A DNA stretch of 64,000 nucleotides, taken from Rhodanobacter spathiphylli B39 (GTDB lineage: Bacteria; Pseudomonadota; Gammaproteobacteria; Xanthomonadales; Rhodanobacteraceae). The stretch spans positions 496,001 through 560,000 of the forward strand of contig NZ_AJXT01000004.1 in assembly GCF_000264295.1 (NCBI RefSeq). Direction: 5' to 3'. Of the stretch, positions 43,839 to 53,053 are shown piece after piece; position 1 is the stretch's first letter; each line of letters starts with the position of its first letter. The notes under the pieces were generated by a model. It made no database searches and was not told where the DNA came from. It saw nothing but the letters and a program-made list of their open reading frames with translations. A program made the position numbers and the translations under genes.

Positions 43839-44539
43839 GGCAGATCGTCCTCGACACCGAAACGACCGGCCTAGAAGTCCGCCAGGGACACCGGCTGGTG
43901 GAAATCGCCTGTGTGGAAATGGTCGAGCGCCGGCTTACCGGCCGGCACTACCAGACCTACCTCAATCCGGACCGGGCCATCGACGAAGGCGCCCGCCTGG
44001 TCACCGGCATCGAGGACGAGTTCCTGCTCGACAAGCCGCGTTTCCCCGAGGTGGTGGAGGAGTTCCTGGCCTTCATCGATGGCGCCGAGCTGATCATCCA
44101 CAACGCCAGTTTCGACATCGGCTTTCTCGATGCCGAGCTTGCGCGGCTGGGCAACGGCGCCGGCAGGATCGGCGACCGCTGCACGGTGCTGGATACGCTG
44201 GCGATGGCCCGCGAGCGCTATCCCGGCCAGCGCAACAGCCTCGATGCGTTGTGCAAGCGCCTGGGCGTCGACAACTCCCGCCGCGACCTCCACGGCGGCC
44301 TGATCGATGCCCAGTTGCTGGCCGACGTCTATCTGGCGATGACATCCGGGCAGGTGGCGTTCGACCTGGGTTTCGAAGGCGCCGCCGAGCAGCATGACGT
44401 GATGGTTGTGGCGCCGGTGGTGCTGCATGCGCGGCCACGGGTCCTGCACGCATCGCCGGAAGAACTGGTCCTGCACGAGCAGAGGCTGGATGCGCTGGAC
44501 AAGAGTGCGGGTGGGGTGAGTGTTTGGCGGGGAGCTTGA
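43835..44539 (+). CDS. dnaQ: DNA polymerase III epsilon subunit (proofreading exonuclease)
   Basis: Epsilon is the 3'-5' proofreading exonuclease of the replicative polymerase. The 234-residue protein has the DEDDh motifs: Asp7 and Glu9 ([10 protein letters not shown]), [11 protein letters not shown] and the C-terminal [14 protein letters not shown]. Residues after about 185 form the shorter, less conserved alpha-subunit-binding tail. It overlaps rnhA by 4 bases, a typical coupled arrangement. Confidence 0.96.
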   Translation: MRQIVLDTETTGLEVRQGHRLVEIACVEMVERRLTGRHYQTYLNPDRAIDEGARLVTGIEDEFLLDKPRFPEVVEEFLAFIDGAELIIHNASFDIGFLDAELARLGNGAGRIGDRCTVLDTLAMARERYPGQRNSLDALCKRLGVDNSRRDLHGGLIDAQLLADVYLAMTSGQVAFDLGFEGAAEQHDVMVVAPVVLHARPRVLHASPEELVLHEQRLDALDKSAGGVSVWRGA

Positions 44540-44850
44540 TTGGTTGGCGGGGTAAGGGGTGTAGCGGTTAACCCTGGTCGATTTCCCACTGCCGTGTTAC
44601 TACCGGAAAAGCAAGGCGCGTGCGAAGGACGATGCGGCGCCGCGCGGGTGGGATTGTTCGGCCCATCCTTGGGCCGAACCCCTTCGCGCTGCGCGCTACG
44701 GGGCCAGCCTGCGGCTGTCCAACAAGCTCCTGGCAAATTTGTCGACGACGAAGGCAGGATGCCGTAGTCGAACATCGGCATAGCCGATGGCCCGCAGGGC
44801 GAGGCGCAGGATGCGCCGAGTAACCCCGGTGGGCTCTCACCTAGCCGTCA
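44540..44850. other. Hairpin-rich non-coding region beside tRNA-Ser
   Basis: This stretch of about 310 bases after dnaQ has no credible gene. It contains several inverted repeats: GTTCGGCCCA/TGGGCCGAAC (44656-44679, 10 perfect pairs, TCCT loop), CATCGGC/GCCGATG (about 44774-44790), and GGCGC/GCGCC around 44808-44817. Its base composition is uneven and its patchwork of short palindromes resembles a dispersed repeat or the scar of an element integrated at the tRNA, but no integrase or direct repeat is visible. Confidence 0.5.
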
Positions 44851-44985
<135 letters not shown>

Positions 44986-45018
44986 GGTGCGTTGCATGGT
45001 GGCTCATGCGAGCCGGGA

Positions 45019-45047
45019 ATCATACGCGAGCGAACTTGCCGTGACAA
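45019..45047 (-). promoter_or_regulatory. Promoter of tRNA-Ser
   Basis: On the minus strand TTGTCA (45042-45047), a 17-base spacer and TATGAT (45019-45024) form a near-consensus sigma-70 promoter. The start site would be about 27 bases before the tRNA 5' end. It lies in the gap divergent from the PP2C gene. Confidence 0.7.
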
Positions 45048-45096
45048 CAACCTTGTCTTCCGGCATGCTGCTACGGCTCGCCTCCATTGAATACCC

Positions 45097-45798
45097 ATGA
45101 TCGAATTCGGACACGGAACGCACGTCGGCCTGCGTCGTACGCGCAATGAAGACACTTATTATGCCGATGCTTCACTGGGCCTGTTCCTGGTGGCCGACGG
45201 CATGGGTGGCCACCAGCATGGCGAAGTCGCTTCGGCGCTGGTGCGCGATCAGGTCGTGCAGCAGGTCAGGGAGGGGAGCAGCCTGCTGGAGGCCGTGCGT
45301 GGCGCGGCCGGGAGCCTGCTCGAGTGCGCCCGCGACAGCTTCGACATCCTGCCCATGGGGACCACCATTGCCGCACTTCGGGTGGAGGGTGACAGCCACG
45401 AAGTGGCCTGGGTCGGCGACAGCCGGATCTACCAGTGGAAGCAGGGCCTGCGGCAGGTCAGCCACGATCATTCCCTGGTTCAGGCGCTGGTCGAGGCGGG
45501 ACAGCTGGACCCGGCGCAGGCGGCGGAACATCCGCAACGCAATGTGCTCACTCAGGCGCTGGGTGTCACCGCCATCGAGCAACTGCACATCGGCATGGCG
45601 CGGGGCAAGCTCGAGCCCGGCATGAGCTTCCTGCTGTGCAGCGACGGGCTGACCGAAGGCGTCAGCGACACCACCATCGCGCAGAAGATGGCCCGCGCCG
45701 ACCTCTCGGCACAGGAGTGCGTCGACCAGCTGCTGCTGTGTGCGCTGGACAGCGGCGGCGACGACAACGTCACGATCCTGATCGTGCGTTCGCGCTGA
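45097..45798 (+). CDS. PP2C-type serine/threonine phosphatase
   Basis: The 233-residue protein is a single PPM/PP2C domain, which removes phosphate from Ser/Thr using two metal ions. The family motifs are present in order: RRTRNEDTYY, LVADGMGGH (metal Asp), MGTTIAAL, AWVGDSRIY, LLCSDGLTEGV and GGDDNVT. It resembles stand-alone PrpC/Stp-type phosphatases, but no partner kinase gene is adjacent, so its targets are unknown. Confidence 0.93.
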   Translation: MIEFGHGTHVGLRRTRNEDTYYADASLGLFLVADGMGGHQHGEVASALVRDQVVQQVREGSSLLEAVRGAAGSLLECARDSFDILPMGTTIAALRVEGDSHEVAWVGDSRIYQWKQGLRQVSHDHSLVQALVEAGQLDPAQAAEHPQRNVLTQALGVTAIEQLHIGMARGKLEPGMSFLLCSDGLTEGVSDTTIAQKMARADLSAQECVDQLLLCALDSGGDDNVTILIVRSR

Positions 45799-45820
45799 AG
45801 CGCGGACCGGTGATGGCACA

Positions 45821-45852
45821 AAAAAACGGGGCCGCTTTCGCGGCCCCTTTTT
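45821..45852. terminator. Bidirectional terminator between the PP2C gene and fadL
   Basis: GGGGCCGC (45828-45835) pairs with GCGGCCCC (45840-45847) around a TTTC loop. It is flanked by AAAAAA on the left and TTTTT on the right, so it can end transcripts from both convergent genes. Confidence 0.9.
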
Positions 45853-45869
45853 CCTGTTGGGCAACGTGA

Positions 45870-47258
45870 TCAGAAACGATACGTGCCGGTGAGGCTGACG
45901 ACGTCACCGTGGTCCTTGAACTTGCCGTCCATGGTGCCGTAGCCCAAGGCAGCCTGGTTGGTCTGCTTGACCCGGGCATCGCTGACGAACTGGTGCTGAT
46001 AGCCGAAGTCCACCGCGAACTTGTCAGAGGCCTGATAACCGAGGCCGAAGCCCAGCAGGCGACGGGAGCCGTCGGGGATGCGCGGGTCGCGGCTGATGAT
46101 GTTGGACGGGCTTTCGTCGTAGCCGATGCCGGCGCGCAGCGTCCACTGCGAGTTCAACTTGTAGTCGCCACCGATCGAGTAGACCCAGACGTTCTTGTAT
46201 GCCTGCGGCAGGCTGACCAGAGTCTGTCCGTTGGACGTCAGTGTCAGCTGCTTGAAGTTGGACCAGTCGGTCCACTTCACGCCAGCGGCAACGCTGAAGT
46301 TGTCATTGAATGCATGCAGCCAGTCCAGGCTGGCGAATGCCGGCATGTTGAATTCGGCGCTGGCCTTGTCGCCATCGCCGTTGAGCGCGGGCAGGCCGGC
46401 GTTGGGGAAAACCACCGGAGCCAGCGCGATCAGATCCTTGGAGGCCTGGCTGCCGTACATGGCGTAGTTGCCGCTCAGGGTCTGCTTGATCTCGGAGTGA
46501 TAGCTGAAGCCGATGCTGTCACGCGCGGTCGGCTTGAATTCGAAACCCGCGAAGTAGCCGAAGGCGAACTTCTTCTTCACGTCAACGTTGAGCTGCACGT
46601 CGCCGCTCTGCGGGGCACCCAGGATGGGCGCGCCCAGCAGGCCGGCAGCCGAACCGTAGGGATCGAGCATGGTGTTGAGCTGCGCCTTGGTGCGCTGACC
46701 GACGATGCCCGCACCGATCGAGAACTGGTCGTTGACCTTGAAGCCGGCCGAGAAGCTCAGCGCGATCGACTGCACACTGGTCTTGGTACCGAAGTAGCGG
46801 CCCTGCCAGGTCGGGTTGTACTCGCTGACCAGGCCGTAGGGCACGGTGACGCTGGCACCGAGTGCCAGACGGTCATTGACCTTGGTGGCAAATGCCATGT
46901 TCGGGAACGGAATGAACTTGCCGAAACCATCCGGGTTGTTGCCGGTGGTCGGGTTGCCCTGCTGGTCCTGGAACGAACCTTCGAACTTGGCGCTGGGGCG
47001 AATGCCGGTGCCGGTCAACTGGACCAGGGTGCCGTCGAAGAACGCCATCGCCGCCGGATTGTTGTAGACCGCCGTCGGATCGTTCGCGAACAGCGAGCCG
47101 CCCGCATTGGCGCGCGCCCAGCCAGCGGCGTTGTCGGTGGGCAGCTGGAAGGAACCGGCCTGCGCGCCCAGCGGCATGGCGAGTGCGCCGGCAACGGCCA
47201 GGGCGAGGCTGGCCTTGGTGCCGAGACGGGAGAGGTTTTGCAAGGTTTGACGGTCCAC
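45870..47258 (-). CDS. fadL: Outer-membrane long-chain fatty acid transporter, FadL/OmpP1 family
   Basis: FadL-type 14-strand barrels carry long-chain fatty acids or hydrophobic compounds across the outer membrane. The precursor has 462 residues with a signal peptide of about 34 residues ending GAQA and then mature GSFQLPTDNAAGWARANAG, with the NPA signature in VYNNPAAM. The last residue is Phe (GTYRF), as needed for barrel assembly. Start is GTG at 47258, set by AGGAG 7 bases upstream; an open frame continues 35 codons further but lacks family similarity. It lies 117 bases downstream of a TetR-family gene in the same orientation. Confidence 0.93.
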   Translation of the reverse strand: MDRQTLQNLSRLGTKASLALAVAGALAMPLGAQAGSFQLPTDNAAGWARANAGGSLFANDPTAVYNNPAAMAFFDGTLVQLTGTGIRPSAKFEGSFQDQQGNPTTGNNPDGFGKFIPFPNMAFATKVNDRLALGASVTVPYGLVSEYNPTWQGRYFGTKTSVQSIALSFSAGFKVNDQFSIGAGIVGQRTKAQLNTMLDPYGSAAGLLGAPILGAPQSGDVQLNVDVKKKFAFGYFAGFEFKPTARDSIGFSYHSEIKQTLSGNYAMYGSQASKDLIALAPVVFPNAGLPALNGDGDKASAEFNMPAFASLDWLHAFNDNFSVAAGVKWTDWSNFKQLTLTSNGQTLVSLPQAYKNVWVYSIGGDYKLNSQWTLRAGIGYDESPSNIISRDPRIPDGSRRLLGFGLGYQASDKFAVDFGYQHQFVSDARVKQTNQAALGYGTMDGKFKDHGDVVSLTGTYRF

Positions 47259-47375
47259 GTGGGTTCTCCTGTGACAAAAAGGTCCGGGATGGGACGCATC
47301 CGCGGCGATGGTTTCTGGTTTTGTGTGGTGATGATGGGGCAGCACGTATCGGGAAGGTGGCACGGTGTCGCTTGG

Positions 47376-48182
47376 TCAGGACGCAGGCCTCCCGTCCTGG
47401 ATCCAGAGGGTGGATGGCGGAATGCCCTGGCGCCGTGAATCCGTATCGGCGGCCGGTGGTGTCGTGCGGGTGGCTTCGGCTGTCACCTGATCCTGTTGCA
47501 ACACCTGCTCGATCACTTTGATCTGCTCCGTGTTTCCAGACGGGGCGGTGAGGATGGGGGACACCAGCGAGATCAGGCGCGCCAGCAGTTCGGTGTCGTT
47601 GATGGCCTCGCCCTTGCTGATGCTGGCGATCAGTTGCTGCATGTCTTCCCCGGCCAGCATGCCGGACAGCGCCTTCAGGGCGAAATGCAGGCGCAGTCCG
47701 AGTTCGCCCCGGGGAAGCGTGGGCAGGGCGCGCGCGAACGCCTCGAAAAAGCGCCCGGAAATCGATCGGTAATGCTGCTGCAGAAAATCCTGGATGAACG
47801 GCGAGGGGTCGCTGTAGACCCGGCCCAGCAAGCGCATGAAGGCCGGTCCCGAGGCGCTGCCATGGCTGAGCCGGAAAGCCGGCACGAACAGCATGGCCAG
47901 CACGGCGCGGGCATCCAGACCTTCCGGTCGCTGGCGCTCGCACGCACTCAGCAATTGCAGCCGCTCGCGGTTGAGGCGATCCAGTCGTTGCGACAACAGC
48001 TCCTGGACCAGCGCCTCCTTGCTGCCGAAGTGGTAGTTCACCGCGGCCAGGTTCGCGCCAGCCCTGGCGGTGATGTGGCGCAGCGACATCGCTTCGTAGC
48101 CACCCTCGATGAACAGCCACTCGGTGGCGTCGAGCAGCCGCTTGCGGGTGTCACTGGGATTGGTTCGCTGCGTCGGACTCAA
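47376..48182 (-). CDS. TetR-family regulator, PsrA-like
   Basis: The N-terminal helix-turn-helix region has RLLDATEWLFIEGG and NLAAVNYHFGSKEALVQ, and the ligand domain has AFMRLLGRVYSDPS. These resemble PsrA of pseudomonads, a repressor of fatty-acid beta-oxidation genes that responds to long-chain fatty acids. A Gln/Thr-rich tail of about 50 residues extends the C-terminus. The open frame has no in-frame ATG before the helix-turn-helix; TTG at 48182 with GGGGCAAG upstream is the best start (268 residues). Being just upstream of fadL supports a lipid role. Confidence 0.8.
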   Translation of the reverse strand: MSPTQRTNPSDTRKRLLDATEWLFIEGGYEAMSLRHITARAGANLAAVNYHFGSKEALVQELLSQRLDRLNRERLQLLSACERQRPEGLDARAVLAMLFVPAFRLSHGSASGPAFMRLLGRVYSDPSPFIQDFLQQHYRSISGRFFEAFARALPTLPRGELGLRLHFALKALSGMLAGEDMQQLIASISKGEAINDTELLARLISLVSPILTAPSGNTEQIKVIEQVLQQDQVTAEATRTTPPAADTDSRRQGIPPSTLWIQDGRPAS

Positions 48183-48240
48183 GAAGCTTGCCCCGTGATG
48201 GCCCAGCCAGGTAGCTGACGCCTGCTTCAAATCAAGGATT

Positions 48241-48254
48241 GAAACACGTGTATG
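48241..48254 (-). promoter_or_regulatory. Candidate operator upstream of the TetR gene
   Basis: GAAACACGTGTATG has the arrangement GAAAC-N4-GTnTn, like the PsrA-type operator GAAAC-N2-4-GTTTC with one intact half and a perfect ACACGTGT core. It lies about 60 bases upstream of the chosen TTG start. The rest of 48183-48396 has no gene. Confidence 0.35.
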
Positions 48255-48396
48255 GAAGCTACCGGTGGGCCGCAGGGCGGGCAAGCTGCAGTGCAAGATG
48301 CCGAAGAGATGACTGCGGGAAGGGGGCGTTGAAGCCGGCGATCCTTGCGGGCCGTGCACGGGCTTGATCCGGCGTATCAAGTCGGGAGCGCCAAAC

Positions 48397-48430
48397 AGCA
48401 AAAGGGCCGGATGAATCCGGCCCTTTTGCT
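48397..48430 (-). terminator. Rho-independent terminator after ppsA
   Basis: AGCAAAAGGGCCGGA (48397-48411) pairs perfectly with TCCGGCCCTTTTGCT (48416-48430) around a TGAA loop. On the minus strand the descending arm supplies CCCTTTTG. It lies 43 bases after the ppsA stop. Confidence 0.85.
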
Positions 48431-48473
48431 GCACTGCATGGCAAATCGCGTCAGCGGATGGCCGACATTGTCC

Positions 48474-50846
48474 TCAGTCGGCCTTCTTCTTGGCCAAGCG
48501 CAGCCAGGTATCGACGACCGTGTCCGGATTCAGCGACAACGATTCGATGCCCTGTTCCATCAGCCACTCGGCCAGGTCCGGATGGTCGGACGGGCCCTGA
48601 CCGCAGATGCCGATGTACTTGCCCTTGGCGCGCGCGGTCTTGATCGCCATCGCCAGCAGCTTCTTCACCGCCGGGTCGCGTTCGTCGAACAGGCTGGCGA
48701 CGATGGACGAATCGCGGTCCAGACCCAGGGTGAGCTGGGTGAGGTCGTTGGAGCCGATCGAGAAGCCATCGAAGATGTCGAGGAACTCGTCGGCGAGCAG
48801 GGCGTTGGACGGCACTTCGCACATCATGATCACTTTCAGATCGTGCTCGCCCTGCTTGAGGCCATTCTTCGCCAGCACATCGATGACCTTGCGGCCTTCG
48901 CCGAGCGTGCGCACGAACGGGATCATCACCCACACGTTGGAGAGGCCCATCACTTCGCGCACGCGCTTGACCGCCTTGCACTCCAGTCCGAACGCCTCGG
49001 AGAAGCTCGGGTCGACGTAGCGGCTGGCGCCACGGAAGCCGATCATCGGATTCTCTTCGTGCGGCTCGTAACGCGAGCCGCCGAGCAGGCCGGCGTACTC
49101 GTTCGACTTGAAGTCCGACAGGCGCACGATCACCGGCTTCGGATAGACCGAGGCGGCGATGGTGGCGATGCCTTCGGCCAGGCGATCGACGTAGAACTCG
49201 ACCGGACCGGCATAGCCGGCGATGCGCTCGTCGATCTTCGCCTTGGTCTCGGCGTCCTGCCTGGCGTATTCCAGCAGCGCCTTCGGATGCACGCCGATGT
49301 GGCTGGCGATGATCATTTCCAGGCGGGCCAGGCCGATGCCGGCATTGGGCAACTGGCCGAAGTCGAACGCGCGCTCGGGGTTGGCCACGTTCATCATGAT
49401 CTTCAGCGGCGCCTCGGGCATGTCGCCCAGATCGGCGGTGATCCGCTCGAACTTCAGGATGCCCTCGTAGATCGTGCCGGTGTCGCCTTCGGCGCACGAC
49501 ACGGTGACGTCAGCGCCATCGGGGACCAGCTCCAGCGCATTGCCGGTGCCGACCACGGCGGGCACGCCCAGTTCGCGGGCGATGATCGCCGCGTGGCAGG
49601 TGCGGCCACCGCGATTGGTGACGATGGCCGAGGCGCGCTTCATCACCGGCTCCCAGTCGGGATCGGTCATGTCGGCGATCAGCACGTCTCCGGCCTGCAC
49701 CTTGTTCATGTCGGACAGCGAACGGATCACCCGTGCCTTGCCCGCGCCGATCTTCTGGCCGATCGAGCGTCCTTCGGCCAGCACCTTGCCCTTCTCGCTG
49801 AGATGGAAGCGCTCGAGCTGGGTGGCGTGCGAACGGGACTTCACCGTCTCCGGGCGTGCCTGCACGATGTAGATCTTGCCGGTGTGGCCGTCCTTCGCCC
49901 ACTCGATGTCCATCGGCCGGTCGTAATGCTTCTCGATGATCAGCGACTGGCGGGCCAGCTCCTGCACGTCCTCGTCGCTGATGCAGAACTTGTTGCGCAG
50001 GTCGGTCGGCGTGTCTTCGGTCTTGACCCGTTCGCCCGGGGCGCTGGAGTAGACCATGCGCAACTGCTTCGCACCGAGGTTGCGGCGCAGCACCGCCGGC
50101 TTGCCTTCGCGCAGGGTGGGCTTGAACACGTAGAACTCATCGGGATTGACCGCGCCCTGCACGACCATCTCGCCGAGGCCATACGAACCGGTGACGAATA
50201 CCACGTCGCGGAAACCCGACTCGGTATCCAGCGTGAACAGCACGCCGGAGGCGCCCACGTCCGAGCGCACCATCAGCTGCACGCCGGCGGACAGGAACAC
50301 GTCCTCGTGCTTGAAGCCCTGGTGCACGCGATAGGCGATCGCGCGATCGTTGTACAGCGACGCGAAGACTTCCTTGACCTTGTGCAGTACGTCGTCGATG
50401 CCGACCACGTTGAGGAAAGTTTCCTGCTGTCCGGCGAACGAGGCGTCGGGCAGGTCTTCGGCGGTGGCCGAGGAGCGCACCGCGACCGCGATGTCGTCGG
50501 CGCCGGCGTCCTTGCAAAGCTTGATGTAGGCCGCGCGGATCGCCTGTTCGAGTTCGGCGGGCAGGGCGGTGTCGACGATCCAGCCACGGATTTCCTTGCC
50601 GGCAGCGACCAGGGTGTCGACGTCGTCGACATCGAGCGACGCGAGCCGTTCCTGGATGCGTTTGGCCAGGCCGCTCTTTTCCAGGTACTGCTGGAACGCG
50701 TCGGCGGTGGTGGCGAAACCACCCGGCACGGAGACACCCAGTTTGGCCAGGTTGCCGATCATCTCGCCCAGCGAGGCGTTCTTGCCGCCAACCTTGCCCA
50801 GGTCAGTCATGCGCAGTTGGTCGAGCCAAAGCACCAGATCGTTCAA
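48474..50846 (-). CDS. ppsA: Phosphoenolpyruvate synthase
   Basis: PpsA makes phosphoenolpyruvate from pyruvate and ATP for gluconeogenesis. The 790-residue protein (E. coli 792) has the N-terminal ATP-binding domain starting [14 protein letters not shown], the phosphohistidine domain with His418 in [15 protein letters not shown], and the C-terminal TIM-barrel domain with [14 protein letters not shown]. The start is TTG at 50846, set by AAGGAG 6 bases upstream; an ATG 47 codons earlier encodes a non-homologous stretch. It is divergent from ppsR, its probable regulator. Confidence 0.96.
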   Translation of the reverse strand: MNDLVLWLDQLRMTDLGKVGGKNASLGEMIGNLAKLGVSVPGGFATTADAFQQYLEKSGLAKRIQERLASLDVDDVDTLVAAGKEIRGWIVDTALPAELEQAIRAAYIKLCKDAGADDIAVAVRSSATAEDLPDASFAGQQETFLNVVGIDDVLHKVKEVFASLYNDRAIAYRVHQGFKHEDVFLSAGVQLMVRSDVGASGVLFTLDTESGFRDVVFVTGSYGLGEMVVQGAVNPDEFYVFKPTLREGKPAVLRRNLGAKQLRMVYSSAPGERVKTEDTPTDLRNKFCISDEDVQELARQSLIIEKHYDRPMDIEWAKDGHTGKIYIVQARPETVKSRSHATQLERFHLSEKGKVLAEGRSIGQKIGAGKARVIRSLSDMNKVQAGDVLIADMTDPDWEPVMKRASAIVTNRGGRTCHAAIIARELGVPAVVGTGNALELVPDGADVTVSCAEGDTGTIYEGILKFERITADLGDMPEAPLKIMMNVANPERAFDFGQLPNAGIGLARLEMIIASHIGVHPKALLEYARQDAETKAKIDERIAGYAGPVEFYVDRLAEGIATIAASVYPKPVIVRLSDFKSNEYAGLLGGSRYEPHEENPMIGFRGASRYVDPSFSEAFGLECKAVKRVREVMGLSNVWVMIPFVRTLGEGRKVIDVLAKNGLKQGEHDLKVIMMCEVPSNALLADEFLDIFDGFSIGSNDLTQLTLGLDRDSSIVASLFDERDPAVKKLLAMAIKTARAKGKYIGICGQGPSDHPDLAEWLMEQGIESLSLNPDTVVDTWLRLAKKKAD

Positions 50847-50927
50847 GGGTGTCTCCTTCTGAGGAAGCGTTGCGAAGAGTGGAATGGACGCGACATGCAG
50901 GCCCGGAGCGGGTTGCAAAGAACTGGT

Positions 50928-50957
50928 ATTGTCCGCTGCGGATGGTGCGCAGCACAA
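50928..50957 (-). promoter_or_regulatory. Candidate ppsA promoter
   Basis: On the minus strand TTGTGC (50952-50957), an 18-base spacer and GACAAT (50928-50933) could drive ppsA with a leader of about 75 bases. On the other strand TGCTAAGGT (51102-51110) is a possible extended -10 for ppsR. The rest of the 304-base ppsA-ppsR gap shows no gene. Confidence 0.35.
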
Positions 50958-51150
50958 GAAGACCATTGCAGGCAGATGCCATTCCAACCCGATACCAGTC
51001 AGCTGGCGGTAAATTTCTGGCAGCCGGGTTGGCGGTGGCGATCGAGCCGATGTCGTGCCGGTTCACCGGGTTGTGGACGCGTCAGAATGCATGCCGCAAC
51101 CTGCTAAGGTGCGGCCAGACGCCATCCGCCATCCGCCATCAGGGCCACGC

Positions 51151-51966
51151 ATGCATCGAACCGTATTCTTCATTTCGGACTCCACCGGGATCACGGCGGA
51201 GACCATCGGCAACAGCATCCTGGCGCAGTTCGAAGGCGTGCAGTTCGACAAGCACCGCTTGCCCTTCACCGACAACGCGCACAAGGCGGAGGCTGCCGCG
51301 CTGCGCATCAAGACCAACTATGCGCAGACCGGCCAGCGTCCGATCGTGGTCAACACCATGGCCGAACGCGCCCTGTGCGAGATCGTCGCCGCCAGCGGCG
51401 CGCTGATGCTGGACGTGTTTGCGCCCTTCATCGGCCCGCTCGAGGAGGAGCTGTCCACCAAGCGCTCGGGTGCGGTCAACCGGTCGCATGGCATGGTCGA
51501 TTTCGACAAGTACGAGGCGCGCATCAACGCGACCAACTACGCGTTGTCGCATGACGACGGCATCGACGTGAACTATGCCGAGGCGGACCTGATCCTGGTC
51601 GGCGTGTCGCGCTCGGGCAAGACGCCGACCTGTCTCTACATGGCCTTGCATTACGGAGTCAGCGCCGCCAACTATCCGCTGACCGACGACGACCTCGAGA
51701 AGCTCGAATTGCCGGCGCGTCTGCGTCCGTACAAGGATCGGCTGTATGGCCTCACCATCGATCCGGTGCGCCTGGCGCAGATCCGCGAACAGCGCCGCGC
51801 CGGCAGCCGCTACGCCACCTTGCAGCAATGCCGCTGGGAGCTGGAGCAGGCCGATCGCCTGATGCGCCAGGCCGGCATTCCCAGCCTCAACACCACCCAT
51901 GTGTCGATCGAGGAGATCGCCAGCAAGATCTTCGATCGCTTCGGCATCGAACGAACCATGTTCTGA
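51151..51966 (+). CDS. ppsR: PEP synthase regulatory protein (kinase/pyrophosphorylase)
   Basis: PpsR inactivates PpsA by ADP-dependent phosphorylation and reactivates it by phosphate-dependent dephosphorylation. The 271-residue protein begins FFISDSTGITAETIGNS, the family signature, and has the P-loop GVSRSGKTPTCLYMA near residue 150. The ATG at 51151 is the family start; the open frame continues upstream without similarity. The divergent ppsA/ppsR layout is also found in E. coli. The DUF1249 gene follows 37 bases later. Confidence 0.95.
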   Translation: MHRTVFFISDSTGITAETIGNSILAQFEGVQFDKHRLPFTDNAHKAEAAALRIKTNYAQTGQRPIVVNTMAERALCEIVAASGALMLDVFAPFIGPLEEELSTKRSGAVNRSHGMVDFDKYEARINATNYALSHDDGIDVNYAEADLILVGVSRSGKTPTCLYMALHYGVSAANYPLTDDDLEKLELPARLRPYKDRLYGLTIDPVRLAQIREQRRAGSRYATLQQCRWELEQADRLMRQAGIPSLNTTHVSIEEIASKIFDRFGIERTMF

Positions 51967-52003
51967 AAACCCTGGCCCGCCCACTGGAGTTCGTGCATCC
52001 CCG

Positions 52004-52501
52004 ATGAGTGCCGTACTGGACAACCGCCGCAGCCTGCTACCGGGACGATTCGAGTTCCTGATGGGGCTGTACGCCGAGAATTACCATCGCCTGACCCGAC
52101 TGTTTCAGCCACAGCAGCTGGCGCCGGGGCGTTATGTGTCGAACGTGGACGACGGTCTCGACGTCCACCTTTCCGTGCAGGAGCGTCATCCGTACACGCT
52201 GGAACTGGAACTCACCTACGATTTCGTCGACATCGATACTGGCAGGCGTGCGCCGTCGGCACAGTTGCGCATGTATACCGACGCGCATGTGGCCGAGGCG
52301 CTGCATTGCCACCCCGGGCGGCACCTGTGGCAGGTGCTGGGTCCGTTTCCGCCGGCGCATTCGGTGTTTCAGCACCGCTTGCGGATGAACGGATTCCTGT
52401 CGCGCTGGCTGGAATACCTCGTCGAGCAGGGCCATTCCGTCGGCACGCTGGTGCCGCAGCCGCAGCCGCAGCCGCAGTCGAGCGAGGGCGCTCGGAAGTA
52501 G
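52004..52501 (+). CDS. DUF1249 family protein (YqiB-like)
   Basis: The 165-residue protein matches the DUF1249 family by FEFLMGLYAENYHRLTRLF at the N-terminus, LELELTYDFVD in the middle and NGFLSRWLEYLVEQGH near the end. The function of this family is unknown. It has a C-terminal QPQPQPQ stretch not typical of the family. The ATG at 52004 (MSAVLDNRRS) is preferred to an upstream start inside ppsR. Confidence 0.85.
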   Translation: MSAVLDNRRSLLPGRFEFLMGLYAENYHRLTRLFQPQQLAPGRYVSNVDDGLDVHLSVQERHPYTLELELTYDFVDIDTGRRAPSAQLRMYTDAHVAEALHCHPGRHLWQVLGPFPPAHSVFQHRLRMNGFLSRWLEYLVEQGHSVGTLVPQPQPQPQSSEGARK

Positions 52502-52568
52502 TGGCCTCGATCATGGGGCCGCCTTCCTGGTTCCTGCGCACACGCAGCAGCGCGCAAAATCACCACGC

Positions 52569-52601
52569 AGCAAAAAGCCCGCACTAGGCGGGCTTTTTGC
52601 T
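52569..52601. terminator. Terminator between the DUF1249 gene and tRNA-Asp
   Basis: AGCAAAAAGCCCGC (52569-52582) pairs perfectly with GCGGGCTTTTTGCT (52588-52601) around an ACTAG loop. The AAAAA and TTTTT blocks in the arms let it end the DUF1249 transcript rightward and the tRNA operon leftward. Confidence 0.9.
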
Positions 52602-52608
52602 TGAATAG

Positions 52609-52685
52609 TGGCGGAGTGGACGGGACTCGAACCCGCGACCTCCGGCGTGACAGGCCAGCATTCTAACCAACTGAACTACCACTCC
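52609..52685 (-). tRNA. tRNA-Asp (anticodon GUC), copy 2
   Basis: A minus-strand gene of 77 bases, identical to the copy at 38251-38327, with acceptor GGAGTGG/CCACTCC, anticodon GUC, discriminator G and encoded CCA. It is the last gene of a three-tRNA operon. Confidence 0.97.
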
Positions 52686-52721
52686 GCATTGTGTTGCTTC
52701 TTCCAGCTGTGCGAGCCAACT

Positions 52722-52797
52722 TGGCGTCCCCACGGGGATTCGAACCCCGGTGTCCACCGTGAAAGGGTGGTGTCCTAGGCCTCTAGACGATGGGGAC
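52722..52797 (-). tRNA. tRNA-Glu (anticodon UUC)
   Basis: A 76-base minus-strand gene with acceptor GTCCCCA/TGGGGAC, anticodon loop CTTTCAC containing UUC, discriminator G and encoded CCA. It is the middle gene of the Ala-Glu-Asp set. Confidence 0.97.
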
Positions 52798-52806
52798 AAT
52801 TCAAGT

Positions 52807-52882
52807 TGGTGGAGCCAGGCGGGATCGAACCGCCGACCTCCTGCATGCCATGCAGGCGCTCTCCCAGCTGAGCTATGGCCCC
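52807..52882 (-). tRNA. tRNA-Ala (anticodon GGC)
   Basis: A 76-base minus-strand gene with acceptor GGGGCCA/TGGCTCC (one G-T pair), anticodon loop ATGGCAT containing GGC, discriminator A and encoded CCA. It is the first gene after the tRNA promoter. Confidence 0.97.
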
Positions 52883-52899
52883 GCCGCTGGAAGCCGAGA

Positions 52900-52928
52900 A
52901 GAATAGGTGCGCTCCGGAATTCCGTCAA
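52900..52928 (-). promoter_or_regulatory. Promoter of the tRNA-Ala-Glu-Asp operon
   Basis: On the minus strand TTGACG (52923-52928), a 17-base spacer and TATTCT (52900-52905) form a strong sigma-70 promoter. The start would fall about 10 bases before tRNA-Ala. It is divergent from the antiporter gene. Confidence 0.75.
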
Positions 52929-53053
52929 GCTTTTTTTCACACTTTTCGATCACGGGGCGCCGGCTTGTCGACGATGCCCTCCTGCGCGCAGGCGAGTGCC
53001 GCCTTTCCTTCGTTTAAGCTGGAACGATACCTCGGGTTCCAGAGAGTTGATGA

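Noticed and set aside
48345-51107. 920-residue open frame antisense to ppsA
   Set aside because: It lies over ppsA in the opposite direction with no family match.
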